Of a stretch of 55,139 nucleotides of DNA, positions 1 through 8,430 are shown piece after piece (positions within the stretch are counted from its first letter, which is position 1; each line of letters opens with the position of its first letter). The DNA is from Hyphomicrobium sp. GTDB lineage: Bacteria > Pseudomonadota > Alphaproteobacteria > Rhizobiales > Hyphomicrobiaceae. Position numbers and translations under genes: made by a program. The notes under the pieces were generated by a model, which had not been told where the DNA came from, searched no databases, and saw only the letters and a list, made by a program, of their open reading frames with translations. The stretch lies in assembly GCA_016716675.1 (NCBI GenBank), contig JADJVG010000017.1:1-55139 (forward strand). The letters are read 5' to 3'.

Positions 1-460
1 ATGTTGCCGTAATTCGCAACAGAACGATGCTATACGAATGCAGGCGAAAGCTAATTTGGTCGCCACTCCCTCCGCCACTTCCTAACTTTGACGGACCGCC
101 AAACGGTGCCAGGCGTCGCGTTGTGGGTCGCCTTGAGCGGCACTCTCCGCACCAGAGCTGTGCATCGTCGAAGGGCGGTGCGCATAACAAAACTCAAAAG
201 CCGTGGGTGCGATGAGGACGGCGGGGGCGCAGCGGCGTGTCGCCACCAATAGCAACGTCAAATGCTAGCAACACCCGCCCATTCGTTCACGCAACTTCTG
301 GCAACAAGAGGTCGTGAACGAACACTGCACCCGAACCACCCGTCGGGGGCCGATCCGCTGCTGACGTTAGTGGTTGCGAGGCTCGGTGTTCTTCGATAAA
401 TTGTCTAGAGAATATAGGATTTGACTACTCATGCTGTCGAATTCAGCGGAGCGCGAGACA
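1..460. other. Non-coding region upstream of the formate dehydrogenase operon
   Basis: I see no convincing gene here. A 62-codon frame at 27-215 has no recognisable domain, an unlikely composition rich in Arg and Pro, and no good ribosome site, so I treat it as chance. The last part, before 461, should contain the promoter of the formate dehydrogenase operon. I could not identify a clear -24/-12 or -35/-10 pair by eye. Confidence 0.5.
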
Positions 461-3400
461 ATGAATTTAAGTCGCCGCGGATTCGTCAAGCTCACGGGTG
501 CCACGCTTGCAGCGTCGAGCTTAGATGTTCTCGGGTTTGGCTTTGCTGGCGAGGCACTGGCGGCTTCAGTCCGAACCTTCAAGCTGACGCACGCTACCGA
601 AACCCGCAACACGTGCACCTATTGTTCGGTCGCCTGCGGCATTCTCATCTACAGCATGGGCGACCGTGCGAAGAACGCCCGCTCCAACATTATTCACATT
701 GAAGGCGATCCGGATCATCCGGTGAACCGTGGCACGCTCTGCCCGAAGGGCTCAGCCCTGCTCGACGTCGTGCACGCGCCGACGCGCCTGACGGCGCCGA
801 GATACCGCGCGCCCGGCAGCAGTGCGTTCAAGCAGGTCACCTGGGAATTCGCGCTGGACCGCATCGCCAAGCTGATGAAGGAAGACCGCGACAAGAACTT
901 CGTCGCGAAGAATGCCGCCGGCACCACCGTCAACCGCTGGGTAACGACCGGCATGCTGGCCGCATCCGCCTCGTCCAACGAGACGGCCTACGTCACGTGG
1001 AAAGTCGTCCGCTCGTTTGGAATGCTGGTCTTCGATAATCAGGCGCGTGTCTGACACGGACCGACGGTGGCCAGTCTGGCTCCAACATTCGGTCGCGGCG
1101 CAATGACCAACACGTGGCAAGATATCAAGAACGCCAACGTGGTTGTGGTTATGGGCGGCAATGCCGCTGAAGCGCATCCGTGCGGCTTCAAGTGGGTTAT
1201 TGAAGCCAAGATCGAGAACGGCGCCAAGCTCATCGTCATCGATCCGCGCTTCACGCGCACGGCGTCGGTTGCCGACTACTATGCGCCGATCCGTCCGGGA
1301 ACCGATATCGCGTTTCTGTCGGGCGTGATCCGGTATCTGCTGGAGAAGGACAAGATCCAGCACGAGTACGTGCGCGCTTACACCAACGCCAGTCTGATCG
1401 TGAAGGACGGCTTCAGCTTCGCGGACGGCCTGTTCAGCGGCTACAGCGAGGATACGCACAGCTATGACAAGTCGAGCTGGGACTACGAGCTAGACGACCA
1501 GGGCTTCGCCAAGATCGACGACACGTGGCAGCATCCGCGATGCGTGATCAACCTGCTGCGCCAGCACGTAGCGCGCTACACGCCCGAGATGGTGTCGCGC
1601 ATCTGCGGCACGCCGCAGGACAAGTATCTCCACATCTGCGATACACTCGCTGCGACGTCGGCCCCAGACAAGGCGATGACAAGCCTGTTCGCACTCGGCT
1701 GGACGCAACATTCGATCGGCGCGCAGAACATCCGCACGATGGCGATGGTGCAGCTGCTACTCGGCAACATCGGCGTCGCCGGTGGCGGCATGAACGCGCT
1801 TCGCGGCCATTCCAACATTCAAGGGTTGACCGACATTGGGCTCATGTCGGACCAGATGCCGGGCTACCTGACTCTGCCACATGAAAATGAGACGACGTTC
1901 GAAGATTACATGAAGACGCGGCAGTTCAAGCCGCTGCGTCCGAACCAGATCAGCTACTGGCAGAACTACAAGAAGTTCATGGTCAGCTTCCAGAAGTCGT
2001 TCTATGGCAATGCCGCGACGGCTGAGAACAACTGGGCTTACGACTGGCTGCCGAAGCTCGACGTGCCGCTTTACGACATCATCCGCGCTTTCGAGATGAT
2101 GAACAAAGGCGCGATGAACGGTTACATCTGCCAGGGGTTCAATCCGCTGCAGGCGTTTCCTGATCGCGGCAAAATCCGTCGGGGCTTGAGTAAGCTCAAG
2201 TTCCTCGTCACCATGGACCCGCTCGACACCGAGACCTCGCGGTTCTGGGAGGACTTTGGGCCGCAGAATCCAGCCGACTCCGCAAGCATCCAAACCGAAG
2301 TCTTTCAGCTGCCGACATCATGCTTTGCGGAAGAGAATGGCTCGCTCGTTAATTCGACGCGCTGGCTGCAGTGGCATTGGAAGGCCGCGGAGCCGCCGGG
2401 TGAGGCCAAGTCCGACATTTGGATCATGTCCGGCATCTATCATCGCATGCGAGAGATGTATCGCAAGGAAGGCGGCGCTTTCCCGGACCCGATACTCAAT
2501 CTCAGCTGGGACTATACTGATCCGACCAATCCTGACCCGGAAGAGCTGGCGAAGGATATGAATGGCCGCGCCCGCGTCGATTTAAAGGACGAATCGGGTG
2601 CTGTGACGCTCAAAGCCGGACAGCTCCTCGACGGGTTCGGGCAACTCCGGGACGATGGCACGACAGAGTCGGGCTGCTGGGTCTTCTCGGGCAGCTACAC
2701 CGAGCAGGGCAATCAGATGGCGCGCCGCGATGCGTCTGATCCCCGCGAGCAAGGTATCGCGCCGAACTGGGCGTGGGCTTGGCCCGCCAACCGGCGCATC
2801 CTCTATAATCGTGCGAGTGCCGATCTCGAGGGCAATCCATGGAATCCCGAAAAGCCCATTATCCGGTGGAGCGGGACGAAGTGGGTCGGTATCGACGTGC
2901 CGGACTACGGTCCGACCGTCAAACCGTCGGACTCGATTGGCCCCTTCATCATGAACGCGGAAGGCGTGGGGCGTCTGTTCGCGCGCGACATGATGGCCGA
3001 AGGACCATTTCCGGAACACTACGAGCCGTTTGAATCGCCGGTGCCCAACGTGCTGCATCCGAAGGTGCGCTCGAATCCTGCGGCGCGGGTGTTTCCCGAT
3101 GATATGGCCGCGTTCGGAACGGCACCGGAATATCCGTTCGTGGCGACGACCTACCGGCTGACCGAGCACTTCCATTACTGGTCCAAGCACGCGCTGATCA
3201 ACGCCATCCTGCAGCCCGAGGAGTTCGTCGAAATCGGCGAAGTGTTGGCGAATGAAAAAGGCATCGCTCAAGGGAGCTGGGTGCGAGTCTCCTCGAAGCG
3301 CGGTCATGTTGTGTGCAAGGCTTACGTGACAAAGCGGATCAAGCCGCTGACGGTCGATGGTAAGCCGACACACGTCATCGGAGTGCCGATCCATTGGGGT

Positions 3401-3532
3401 TTCACGGGCCAGGCTCGGAAAGGCTACGGTGCCAACACGCTGACGCCTTCGGTCGGAGACGCGAATACCCAGACGCCGGAGTTCAAGGCGTTCCTCGTGA
3501 ACGTTGAAAGCGTCAAGGGACCCGAAGTCTAA
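461..3532 (+). CDS. fdnG: Formate dehydrogenase-N/O type, major (alpha) subunit, selenoprotein
   Basis: This is the catalytic molybdopterin subunit of a membrane-bound respiratory formate dehydrogenase; it oxidises formate to CO2 on the periplasmic side. The reading frame contains one TGA at 1052-1054 in the context NQARV-U-HGPTVASLAP, exactly where E. coli FdnG/FdoG carry selenocysteine. Reading it as Sec gives 1023 residues with Sec198, the usual family length (about 1015). The N-terminus has a twin-arginine signal (SRRGFVKLT, residues 4-12) followed by a [4Fe-4S] cysteine motif (CTYCSVAC). ATG 461 is preferred over an in-frame ATG at 431 because it puts the Tat motif at the normal distance and has GGAG about ten bases upstream. 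An annotation that treats TGA as stop would split it into 431-1054 and 1067-3532. The subunit genes fdnH and fdnI follow at once, and the Sec machinery is encoded within 11 kb. Confidence 0.96.
1052..1095 (+). promoter_or_regulatory. Bacterial SECIS element for UGA recoding
   Basis: Directly after the in-frame TGA a hairpin can be drawn. The outer stem pairs GACCGA (1059-1064) with TCGGTC (1089-1094). The apical stem pairs GCCA (1070-1073) with TGGC (1077-1080) around a GUC-containing loop. SelB recognises a GU-containing apical loop in the E. coli fdhF and fdnG elements, and the spacing from the UGA is about the same. The RNA lies wholly inside the coding sequence. The fold is by hand and has not been computed. 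Confidence 0.8.
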
Positions 3533-3543
3533 GGAAAGAGTCG

Positions 3544-4491
3544 ATGGCAGACCTGCAATCACAAGACTACATCCGCCGGTCGGCCACGACGCTTACGCCG
3601 CCTTCGGCGCGGAGCCATGAGGATCAGGTCGCCAAGCTCATTGACGTTACGCGCTGCATCGGCTGCAAGGCGTGCCAGGCCGCGTGCATGGAGTGGAATG
3701 ATCTCAGGAGTCCGGTTGGGGAGTTCACAGGCAGTTACGACAACCCGCACGATCTCGACCCGCATACCTGGACGCTTATGCGTTTCACGGAGCACGAGAC
3801 TGACGACGGCAATCTCGAGTGGCTGATCCGCAAGGACGGCTGCATGCACTGCGAGGACCCCGGCTGCCTCAAGGCGTGCCCGGCTCCTGGTGCCATCGTG
3901 CAGTACGCCAACGGCATCGTCGACTTCATCAGCGCCCACTGCATCGGCTGCGGCTATTGCGTCGCGGGGTGTCCGTTCAACATCCCGCGCATCAGTAAGG
4001 TCGATCACAAATCTTATAAATGCACGCTGTGCTCGGACCGCGTTGAGGTCGGGCTGGAGCCAGCCTGCGTTAAGGCCTGTCCGACGGGCGCCATCATGTT
4101 CGGTTCGAAGGCCGATATGACCGACTGGGCTGGCGATCGCATCGACGATCTGAAGTCGCGCGGCTATCAGAATGCCGGGCTGTACGATCCACCAGGTGTC
4201 AGCGGGACACACGTGATGTATGTTCTGCACCACGCCGACAAACCGTCGCTCTATGCGGGGCTGCCAGATGATCCGAAGATCAGTCCCGCGGTCACGTTCT
4301 GGAAGGGACTGATCAAGCCGGTGGCGCTGGCAGGTGTCGCTCTTGCAGCCGTCTCCGGGTTCCTGCACTGGGTCATTGCCGGACCGAATGAGGTGCAGCC
4401 CGAGGATGAAGCCGAAGCTGAGCACTTGCTTGCTGCCGAGCGCAGCAAGAAGGACGGCGATAATCGCTACAATGCGGACAAGCCAGCATGA
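3544..4491 (+). CDS. fdnH: Formate dehydrogenase iron-sulfur (beta) subunit
   Basis: The electron-transfer subunit passes electrons from FdnG to the membrane cytochrome. At 315 residues it has four ferredoxin-type cysteine clusters (CIGCKACQAAC near residue 38, CMHCEDPGCLKAC near 100, CIGCGYCVAGCPF near 133, and a CTLCSDR...ACVKACPTGA group near 160). A single C-terminal hydrophobic helix (about residues 259-277, GVALAAVSGFLHWVIAG) anchors it, as in E. coli FdnH. The ATG lies 12 bases after the fdnG stop behind an AAGGAAAG ribosome site. The stop overlaps the fdnI start (ATGA at 4488-4491), so the subunits are translationally coupled. Confidence 0.95.
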   Translation: MADLQSQDYIRRSATTLTPPSARSHEDQVAKLIDVTRCIGCKACQAACMEWNDLRSPVGEFTGSYDNPHDLDPHTWTLMRFTEHETDDGNLEWLIRKDGCMHCEDPGCLKACPAPGAIVQYANGIVDFISAHCIGCGYCVAGCPFNIPRISKVDHKSYKCTLCSDRVEVGLEPACVKACPTGAIMFGSKADMTDWAGDRIDDLKSRGYQNAGLYDPPGVSGTHVMYVLHHADKPSLYAGLPDDPKISPAVTFWKGLIKPVALAGVALAAVSGFLHWVIAGPNEVQPEDEAEAEHLLAAERSKKDGDNRYNADKPA

Positions 4492-5162
4492 CACGCCCCA
4501 AAGGAACACTGATCCGCAATTCCACAGGCACCCGCCTCAACCACTGGCTGACAGCGGCGTGCTTTGTGCTGCTTGTTCTGTCGGGCTTGTCGATGTTCCA
4601 TCCGCTGCTCTTCTGGATGTCGGCCTTGTTTGGAGGCGGTCAATGGACCCGTGCGATCCATCCATGGATCGGTTTGGTTCTGGCCGTGAGTTATGCCGCG
4701 ATGATCGTGCAGTTCCTGCGCGACAATCTGTGGAGCAAGGACGATATCGCGTGGGCGCGTACCATCGACAAGGTGCTCGCCAACGAAGAGGAAGGCGTGC
4801 CTGAGGTTGCCCGATTCAACGCCGGTCAGAAGATGGTTTTCTGGTCGATGACGCTGCTGATACCGGTGCTGCTCGTCACGGGCATTTTTGTGTGGGACTA
4901 TTACTTTGAGAGTCTAACGTCGATCGAGACGCAGCGTTACGCCCTGCTGATCCATTCGCTCGCTGCGATTGCGGCGATCATTATCTGGATCACCCATGTT
5001 TACGCGGCGATCTGGGTGCGCGGTTCGATGCGCGCGATGACACAGGGTTATGTCACGCCCGGTTGGGCGTGGCGGCATCATCGTAAGTGGTTCCGGTCGC
5101 TCGCCGCAACCGGCTCGGCAGGCCCGCGCCCGGGCAAAGCCGCTGATGAGACGCACAAGTGA
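4488..5162 (+). CDS. fdnI: Formate dehydrogenase cytochrome b556 (gamma) subunit
   Basis: This is the di-haem b membrane subunit that hands electrons to quinone. The 224-residue protein has four hydrophobic helices (about 18-40, 55-75, 115-136 and 153-175). It also has histidines placed like the haem ligands of the family (for example RLNHWLTA near the N-terminus and IWITHVYAAIW in the last helix). The start overlaps the fdnH stop by four bases. The tail runs into the start region of fdhE, so fdnGHI-fdhE is one operon. Confidence 0.93.
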   Translation: MTRPKGTLIRNSTGTRLNHWLTAACFVLLVLSGLSMFHPLLFWMSALFGGGQWTRAIHPWIGLVLAVSYAAMIVQFLRDNLWSKDDIAWARTIDKVLANEEEGVPEVARFNAGQKMVFWSMTLLIPVLLVTGIFVWDYYFESLTSIETQRYALLIHSLAAIAAIIIWITHVYAAIWVRGSMRAMTQGYVTPGWAWRHHRKWFRSLAATGSAGPRPGKAADETHK

Positions 5163-5172
5163 GGTTCGGCTC

Positions 5173-6093
5173 GTGAGGCAAGGTGGTGCACCGCCGACCG
5201 GCAAATGGATCGGCAGTCCGCAGGGCGGCGTCAAGGCGCCGGACGCGATTCTGCTGCCTGACCCTGCGACGCGATTCGCAAGGACGGCCATGCGGCTCGA
5301 TGCGCTCTCTGCCGGGCATCCGATGGCCGGATATCTGCACTTCATGGCCGAGCTTTCGCGCGCTCAGCACGCAGCGGTGACGACACTCATGGCGATGGCC
5401 GCCCAGGTCGCCAAGCAAGAGCCCGTTGTTGACGGGCCGCCGCTTGCTGCTGAACTGCATCATCGCGACCCCATTTGGCGCAATGGGCTGGTCACGCTAC
5501 TCGATACGTTCGACCGCGGAAAACTTCCGGCGCAAAGTGTGGCCGTGATGGATGATTTACGCCGGCGGGACGCCAAAGACATCGAGGCATTGGCCGATGC
5601 CTTTCTGAATGGCGGCATCAATCAGAGCGAGGTTGGGGCCGCGCTCTACGTTACGGCGGCACTGCAGGTTTACTTCACGGCGCTTGCCGCAAGCCTCAAC
5701 CCGTCTTCGTTACACCTTCTTCCCGAGCGCGGGCTCTGCCCATGCTGCGGCTCGACGCCGGTCTCGGGCTTCATCAGCGCGTCGGGTACGACGCCCGGCA
5801 CGCGCTATCTGTATTGCTCCCTCTGCTCGACTGCATGGAACTATGTCCGGGCGATGTGCATCAACTGCGGCGGCTCGCGCACGGTTTCACTGCGCGGCAT
5901 CGAGGGCAGTTCTGGCTTGGCCCAGGCCGAGACGTGCGACGAGTGCCACACCTACGCAAAGATGCTGTACCAGGCCAAAGATATGGCGGCCGACCCTTAT
6001 GCAGACGACCTCGCCACGCTTGGACTCGACATGATGGTCGCGGAAGCAGGCTGGGCGCGGCATGCCCCCAATCCGCTGCTGCTGGTCGGATAA
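5173..6093 (+). CDS. fdhE: Formate dehydrogenase accessory protein FdhE
   Basis: FdhE is a cytoplasmic rubredoxin-like metal protein needed for maturation of exported formate dehydrogenases. Cysteine pairs are visible in its C-terminal half (LCPCCGSTPVSG, YCSLCSTAW, MCINCGG, CDECHTY), as in E. coli FdhE, and it ends with the typical DMMVAEAGW...NPLLLVG segment. I chose GTG 5173 because TGAGG lies about ten bases upstream. An in-frame ATG at 5146 would overlap fdnI by 17 bases, and an open frame extends to 5050, so the exact start is uncertain. With GTG 5173 the protein has 306 residues, close to the family norm. Confidence 0.9.
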   Translation: MRQGGAPPTGKWIGSPQGGVKAPDAILLPDPATRFARTAMRLDALSAGHPMAGYLHFMAELSRAQHAAVTTLMAMAAQVAKQEPVVDGPPLAAELHHRDPIWRNGLVTLLDTFDRGKLPAQSVAVMDDLRRRDAKDIEALADAFLNGGINQSEVGAALYVTAALQVYFTALAASLNPSSLHLLPERGLCPCCGSTPVSGFISASGTTPGTRYLYCSLCSTAWNYVRAMCINCGGSRTVSLRGIEGSSGLAQAETCDECHTYAKMLYQAKDMAADPYADDLATLGLDMMVAEAGWARHAPNPLLLVG

Positions 6094-6106
6094 CGCCCGG
6101 GCCAGC

Positions 6107-7195
6107 TCAGAACTTCAAGGCGACCGCAAGCAAGCCGGCGAGAACGCCGAATGCGACCACCGCCCCCGCGACGAAGATCAGCACCTGTGGTCGGAACGAC
6201 CGGACAAGCATTGCCAGTGATGGCGCGCTGACCGGTGGCAAGGTCATCAGCAATGCGCCTGCCGGCCCTGCGCCCATTCCCAACGCGAGCATCGCCTGAA
6301 CGATCGGCACTTCGCCCGCCGTCGGATTGACGAACAGCATGCCGGCGACGGCGAGCGCAACAATCCATCCAATTTCGTTGCCAATTTGCGGCCCGATCTC
6401 CGGGAACAACCAAGCCCGCGCCGCACCGAGCAGCAACACGATGATGATGTACTCCGGAATGAGACGCGCAGACATGCGAACGAAGATATCAAACCAATTC
6501 GCGAACGCTCCGGAAACGCCCGGGGCTGAGGCGGCGGTTGCCTCGGATTTCGCCACGCGGTCTGTGATATCGGCTTGCGCAACCTGCGCCTCCTTCGGCG
6601 TCGCGATCAGGTTCACGAGATAGCCCAGTCCGAAAACCATCAACATGCCGAGGGTGAGCCGCAGCCCGACCCAGTGCCAACCAAGCACAAAGCCCATAAA
6701 CACGAGCGTCGCTGGATTCAATAACGTGTTGCCAAGCCAGAAGGCGATCGCTGCACCCGGAGAGGCCTCACGCGCGCGAAGGCCGGCGACAACCGGTGCT
6801 GCACAGCACGTGCACATCATGCCGGGGATCGAGAGAGCACCCGCAACTGCGACGCTGGCGAAGTGGTTTCTGCCCAATAATCTTGAAATCCATTCGACTG
6901 GCAGGAGCGCCTGGATGGCCGAGCCGAGTAAAAGACCGAGCACCATCGCCTGCCAGATCGCCTTGCCGTAGGCGATCGCGTAACCGAGCGCCGCGTCCCA
7001 CGATGGCGCCGGCGGAGCGGCGGCGGTTCCCATCAGGATCGAGTTGCCGATCGAGTGATTGGCGGCGGCGACGAAGGCGCGGTTATAGTAGGGGAACCAC
7101 TTCACATAGAACAATCCAACGATTGCAATCGTCAGAACGACTATTGATCTCAGCGCCAAACTGGTTCGGTCGCTGATCTGATCGCTGCTGGTCAT
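6107..7195 (-). CDS. Membrane permease, UPF0718/ArsP-like (YraQ) family
   Basis: A 362-residue polytopic membrane protein with about eight to ten hydrophobic helices in two halves, a known layout for the UPF0718 (DUF318) permeases that include ArsP and YraQ. A conserved cysteine segment (MMCTCCAAPVVAGLR, near residue 125) sits in the first half where these permeases carry a functional Cys motif. The second half holds FVNPTAGEVPIVQAML. The substrate is unknown. It lies tail-to-tail with fdhE (13-base gap) and divergent from selD, between selenium genes, so a role in selenium or other oxyanion movement is possible but only inferred. Its ATG lies in a CATATG palindrome. Confidence 0.75.
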   Translation of the reverse strand: MTSSDQISDRTSLALRSIVVLTIAIVGLFYVKWFPYYNRAFVAAANHSIGNSILMGTAAAPPAPSWDAALGYAIAYGKAIWQAMVLGLLLGSAIQALLPVEWISRLLGRNHFASVAVAGALSIPGMMCTCCAAPVVAGLRAREASPGAAIAFWLGNTLLNPATLVFMGFVLGWHWVGLRLTLGMLMVFGLGYLVNLIATPKEAQVAQADITDRVAKSEATAASAPGVSGAFANWFDIFVRMSARLIPEYIIIVLLLGAARAWLFPEIGPQIGNEIGWIVALAVAGMLFVNPTAGEVPIVQAMLALGMGAGPAGALLMTLPPVSAPSLAMLVRSFRPQVLIFVAGAVVAFGVLAGLLAVALKF

Positions 7196-7378
7196 ATGCC
7201 CCCACCAATAGTTTCCCGGCCGTCCGGTACTTCACTGCGCTCAGGTTCGCGCGGTGGTCGGATTAGGTCTGATGTAACACTTAGGTCCAGAATTGCATAT
7301 CGAGGGAGGTGCAAGTACCCTTTCGCCCGAAACCGCTTCTGCCAATGCAATGAAATAACTTCTCAGAATGGGGTACGC

Positions 7379-8425
7379 ATGTCAGCACCTTTGGTCCGCC
7401 TGACCGATTTGGCGCATGGCGGCGGCTGCGGGTGTAAGCTCGCGCCGTCGGTACTCCAGCAGCTCCTTGCCAACCAGCCCCACGCGGCGCCCTACGCGCA
7501 GCTTCTGGTCGGGACAGAGACGGGAGACGACGCGGCCGTTTGGCAGGTCGATGACAAGACCTGCATCATCGCGACCACCGATTTCTTCATGCCGATGGTT
7601 GACGACCCGCGCGATTTCGGGCGCATCGCGGCGGCCAACGCCATTTCCGACGTCTATGCGATGGGCGGCAAACCGATCATGGCTCTTGCGATCCTCGGCA
7701 TGCCGCTCGACAAGCTGCCAGTCGAGGCGGTGCGCGCGATTTTGCAAGGCGGTGCCTCGGTCTGCGCCGAAGCCGGCATTCCCGTCGCCGGTGGGCATTC
7801 GATCGATTCCCCGGAGCCGATCTACGGCCTTGCCGTCATCGGGCTGACCAGCCCAGGTCACGTCCGCCGAAATTCGGGTGCGAAGCCGGGCGACGCACTC
7901 ATCCTGACCAAGGGCATCGGTGTCGGCATCTATTCGGCGGCGTTCAAGAAGCGGGCGCTTTCTAAGGAGGCCTATGACGAGCTGATCGCATCGACGACGC
8001 TGCTGAACCACATCGGAGCGAGGCTCGCGGAAAACGCGGATGTGCACGCGATGACGGACGTGACCGGGTTCGGTCTGCTCGGCCATGGCCTCGAAATGGC
8101 GCGCGGAAGCGGCGTTAGACTTGAGATCTCGCTCGATCGCGTGCCGTTTTTCACGGACGCCGCCGCGCTTGCCGAAGCCGGATTCGCGACAGGCGCGTCA
8201 GGGCGCAACTGGACGAGCTATGGTTCCGCGGTTGAGTTGCCGGCAACTCTGGCCCCTTGGCAACGCACGTTGCTGACCGACCCGCAAACGTCGGGTGGAC
8301 TGCTGATCTCGTGCGCAGCAGAGCGTGCCGAAGCCATCGCGGCTGAGATCACAGCGGCCGGTTATCCGTTCGCACGCATGATCGGAAATGTCGTGGCCGG
8401 ACAGCCGTCAATCCGCGTGAGCTAA
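7379..8425 (+). CDS. selD: Selenide, water dikinase (selenophosphate synthetase)
   Basis: SelD makes selenophosphate from selenide and ATP, the selenium donor for SelA. The N-terminus GGGCGCKLAP puts Cys17 and Lys20 at the same positions as the catalytic pair in E. coli SelD, so this version uses Cys, not Sec. The AIRS-type ATP-binding features follow (DDAAVW, TTDFFMPMVDDP, ANAISDVYAMGG, GGHSI, TDVTGFGLLGHG, DPQTSGGLLI). The protein has 348 residues, the family norm. The open frame extends upstream to 7196, but that part shows no homology, and ATG 7379 has a GGGG ribosome site. The stop lies five bases from the stop of the convergent selB. Confidence 0.96.
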   Translation: MSAPLVRLTDLAHGGGCGCKLAPSVLQQLLANQPHAAPYAQLLVGTETGDDAAVWQVDDKTCIIATTDFFMPMVDDPRDFGRIAAANAISDVYAMGGKPIMALAILGMPLDKLPVEAVRAILQGGASVCAEAGIPVAGGHSIDSPEPIYGLAVIGLTSPGHVRRNSGAKPGDALILTKGIGVGIYSAAFKKRALSKEAYDELIASTTLLNHIGARLAENADVHAMTDVTGFGLLGHGLEMARGSGVRLEISLDRVPFFTDAAALAEAGFATGASGRNWTSYGSAVELPATLAPWQRTLLTDPQTSGGLLISCAAERAEAIAAEITAAGYPFARMIGNVVAGQPSIRVS

Positions 8426-8430
8426 CCACG

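Noticed and set aside
27..215. 62-codon ORF at the window start
   Set aside because: No domain, Arg/Pro-rich composition typical of chance frames in GC-rich DNA, and no ribosome site.
431..1054. A 207-residue formate dehydrogenase fragment ended by TGA, with a separate ORF from 1067
   Set aside because: The TGA is in the conserved Sec position with a SECIS hairpin, so both parts are one selenoprotein gene and not a pseudogene.
2582..3562. Long antisense ORF opposite fdnG, and similar antisense frames opposite fdnH, selB, selA, pat and the fusion gene
   Set aside because: These are shadow frames created by strong third-position GC bias; the sense frames carry complete conserved domains.
7196..7378. 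N-terminal extension of the selD reading frame
   Set aside because: The extension shows no homology, and the catalytic Cys17/Lys20 spacing fits a start at 7379.
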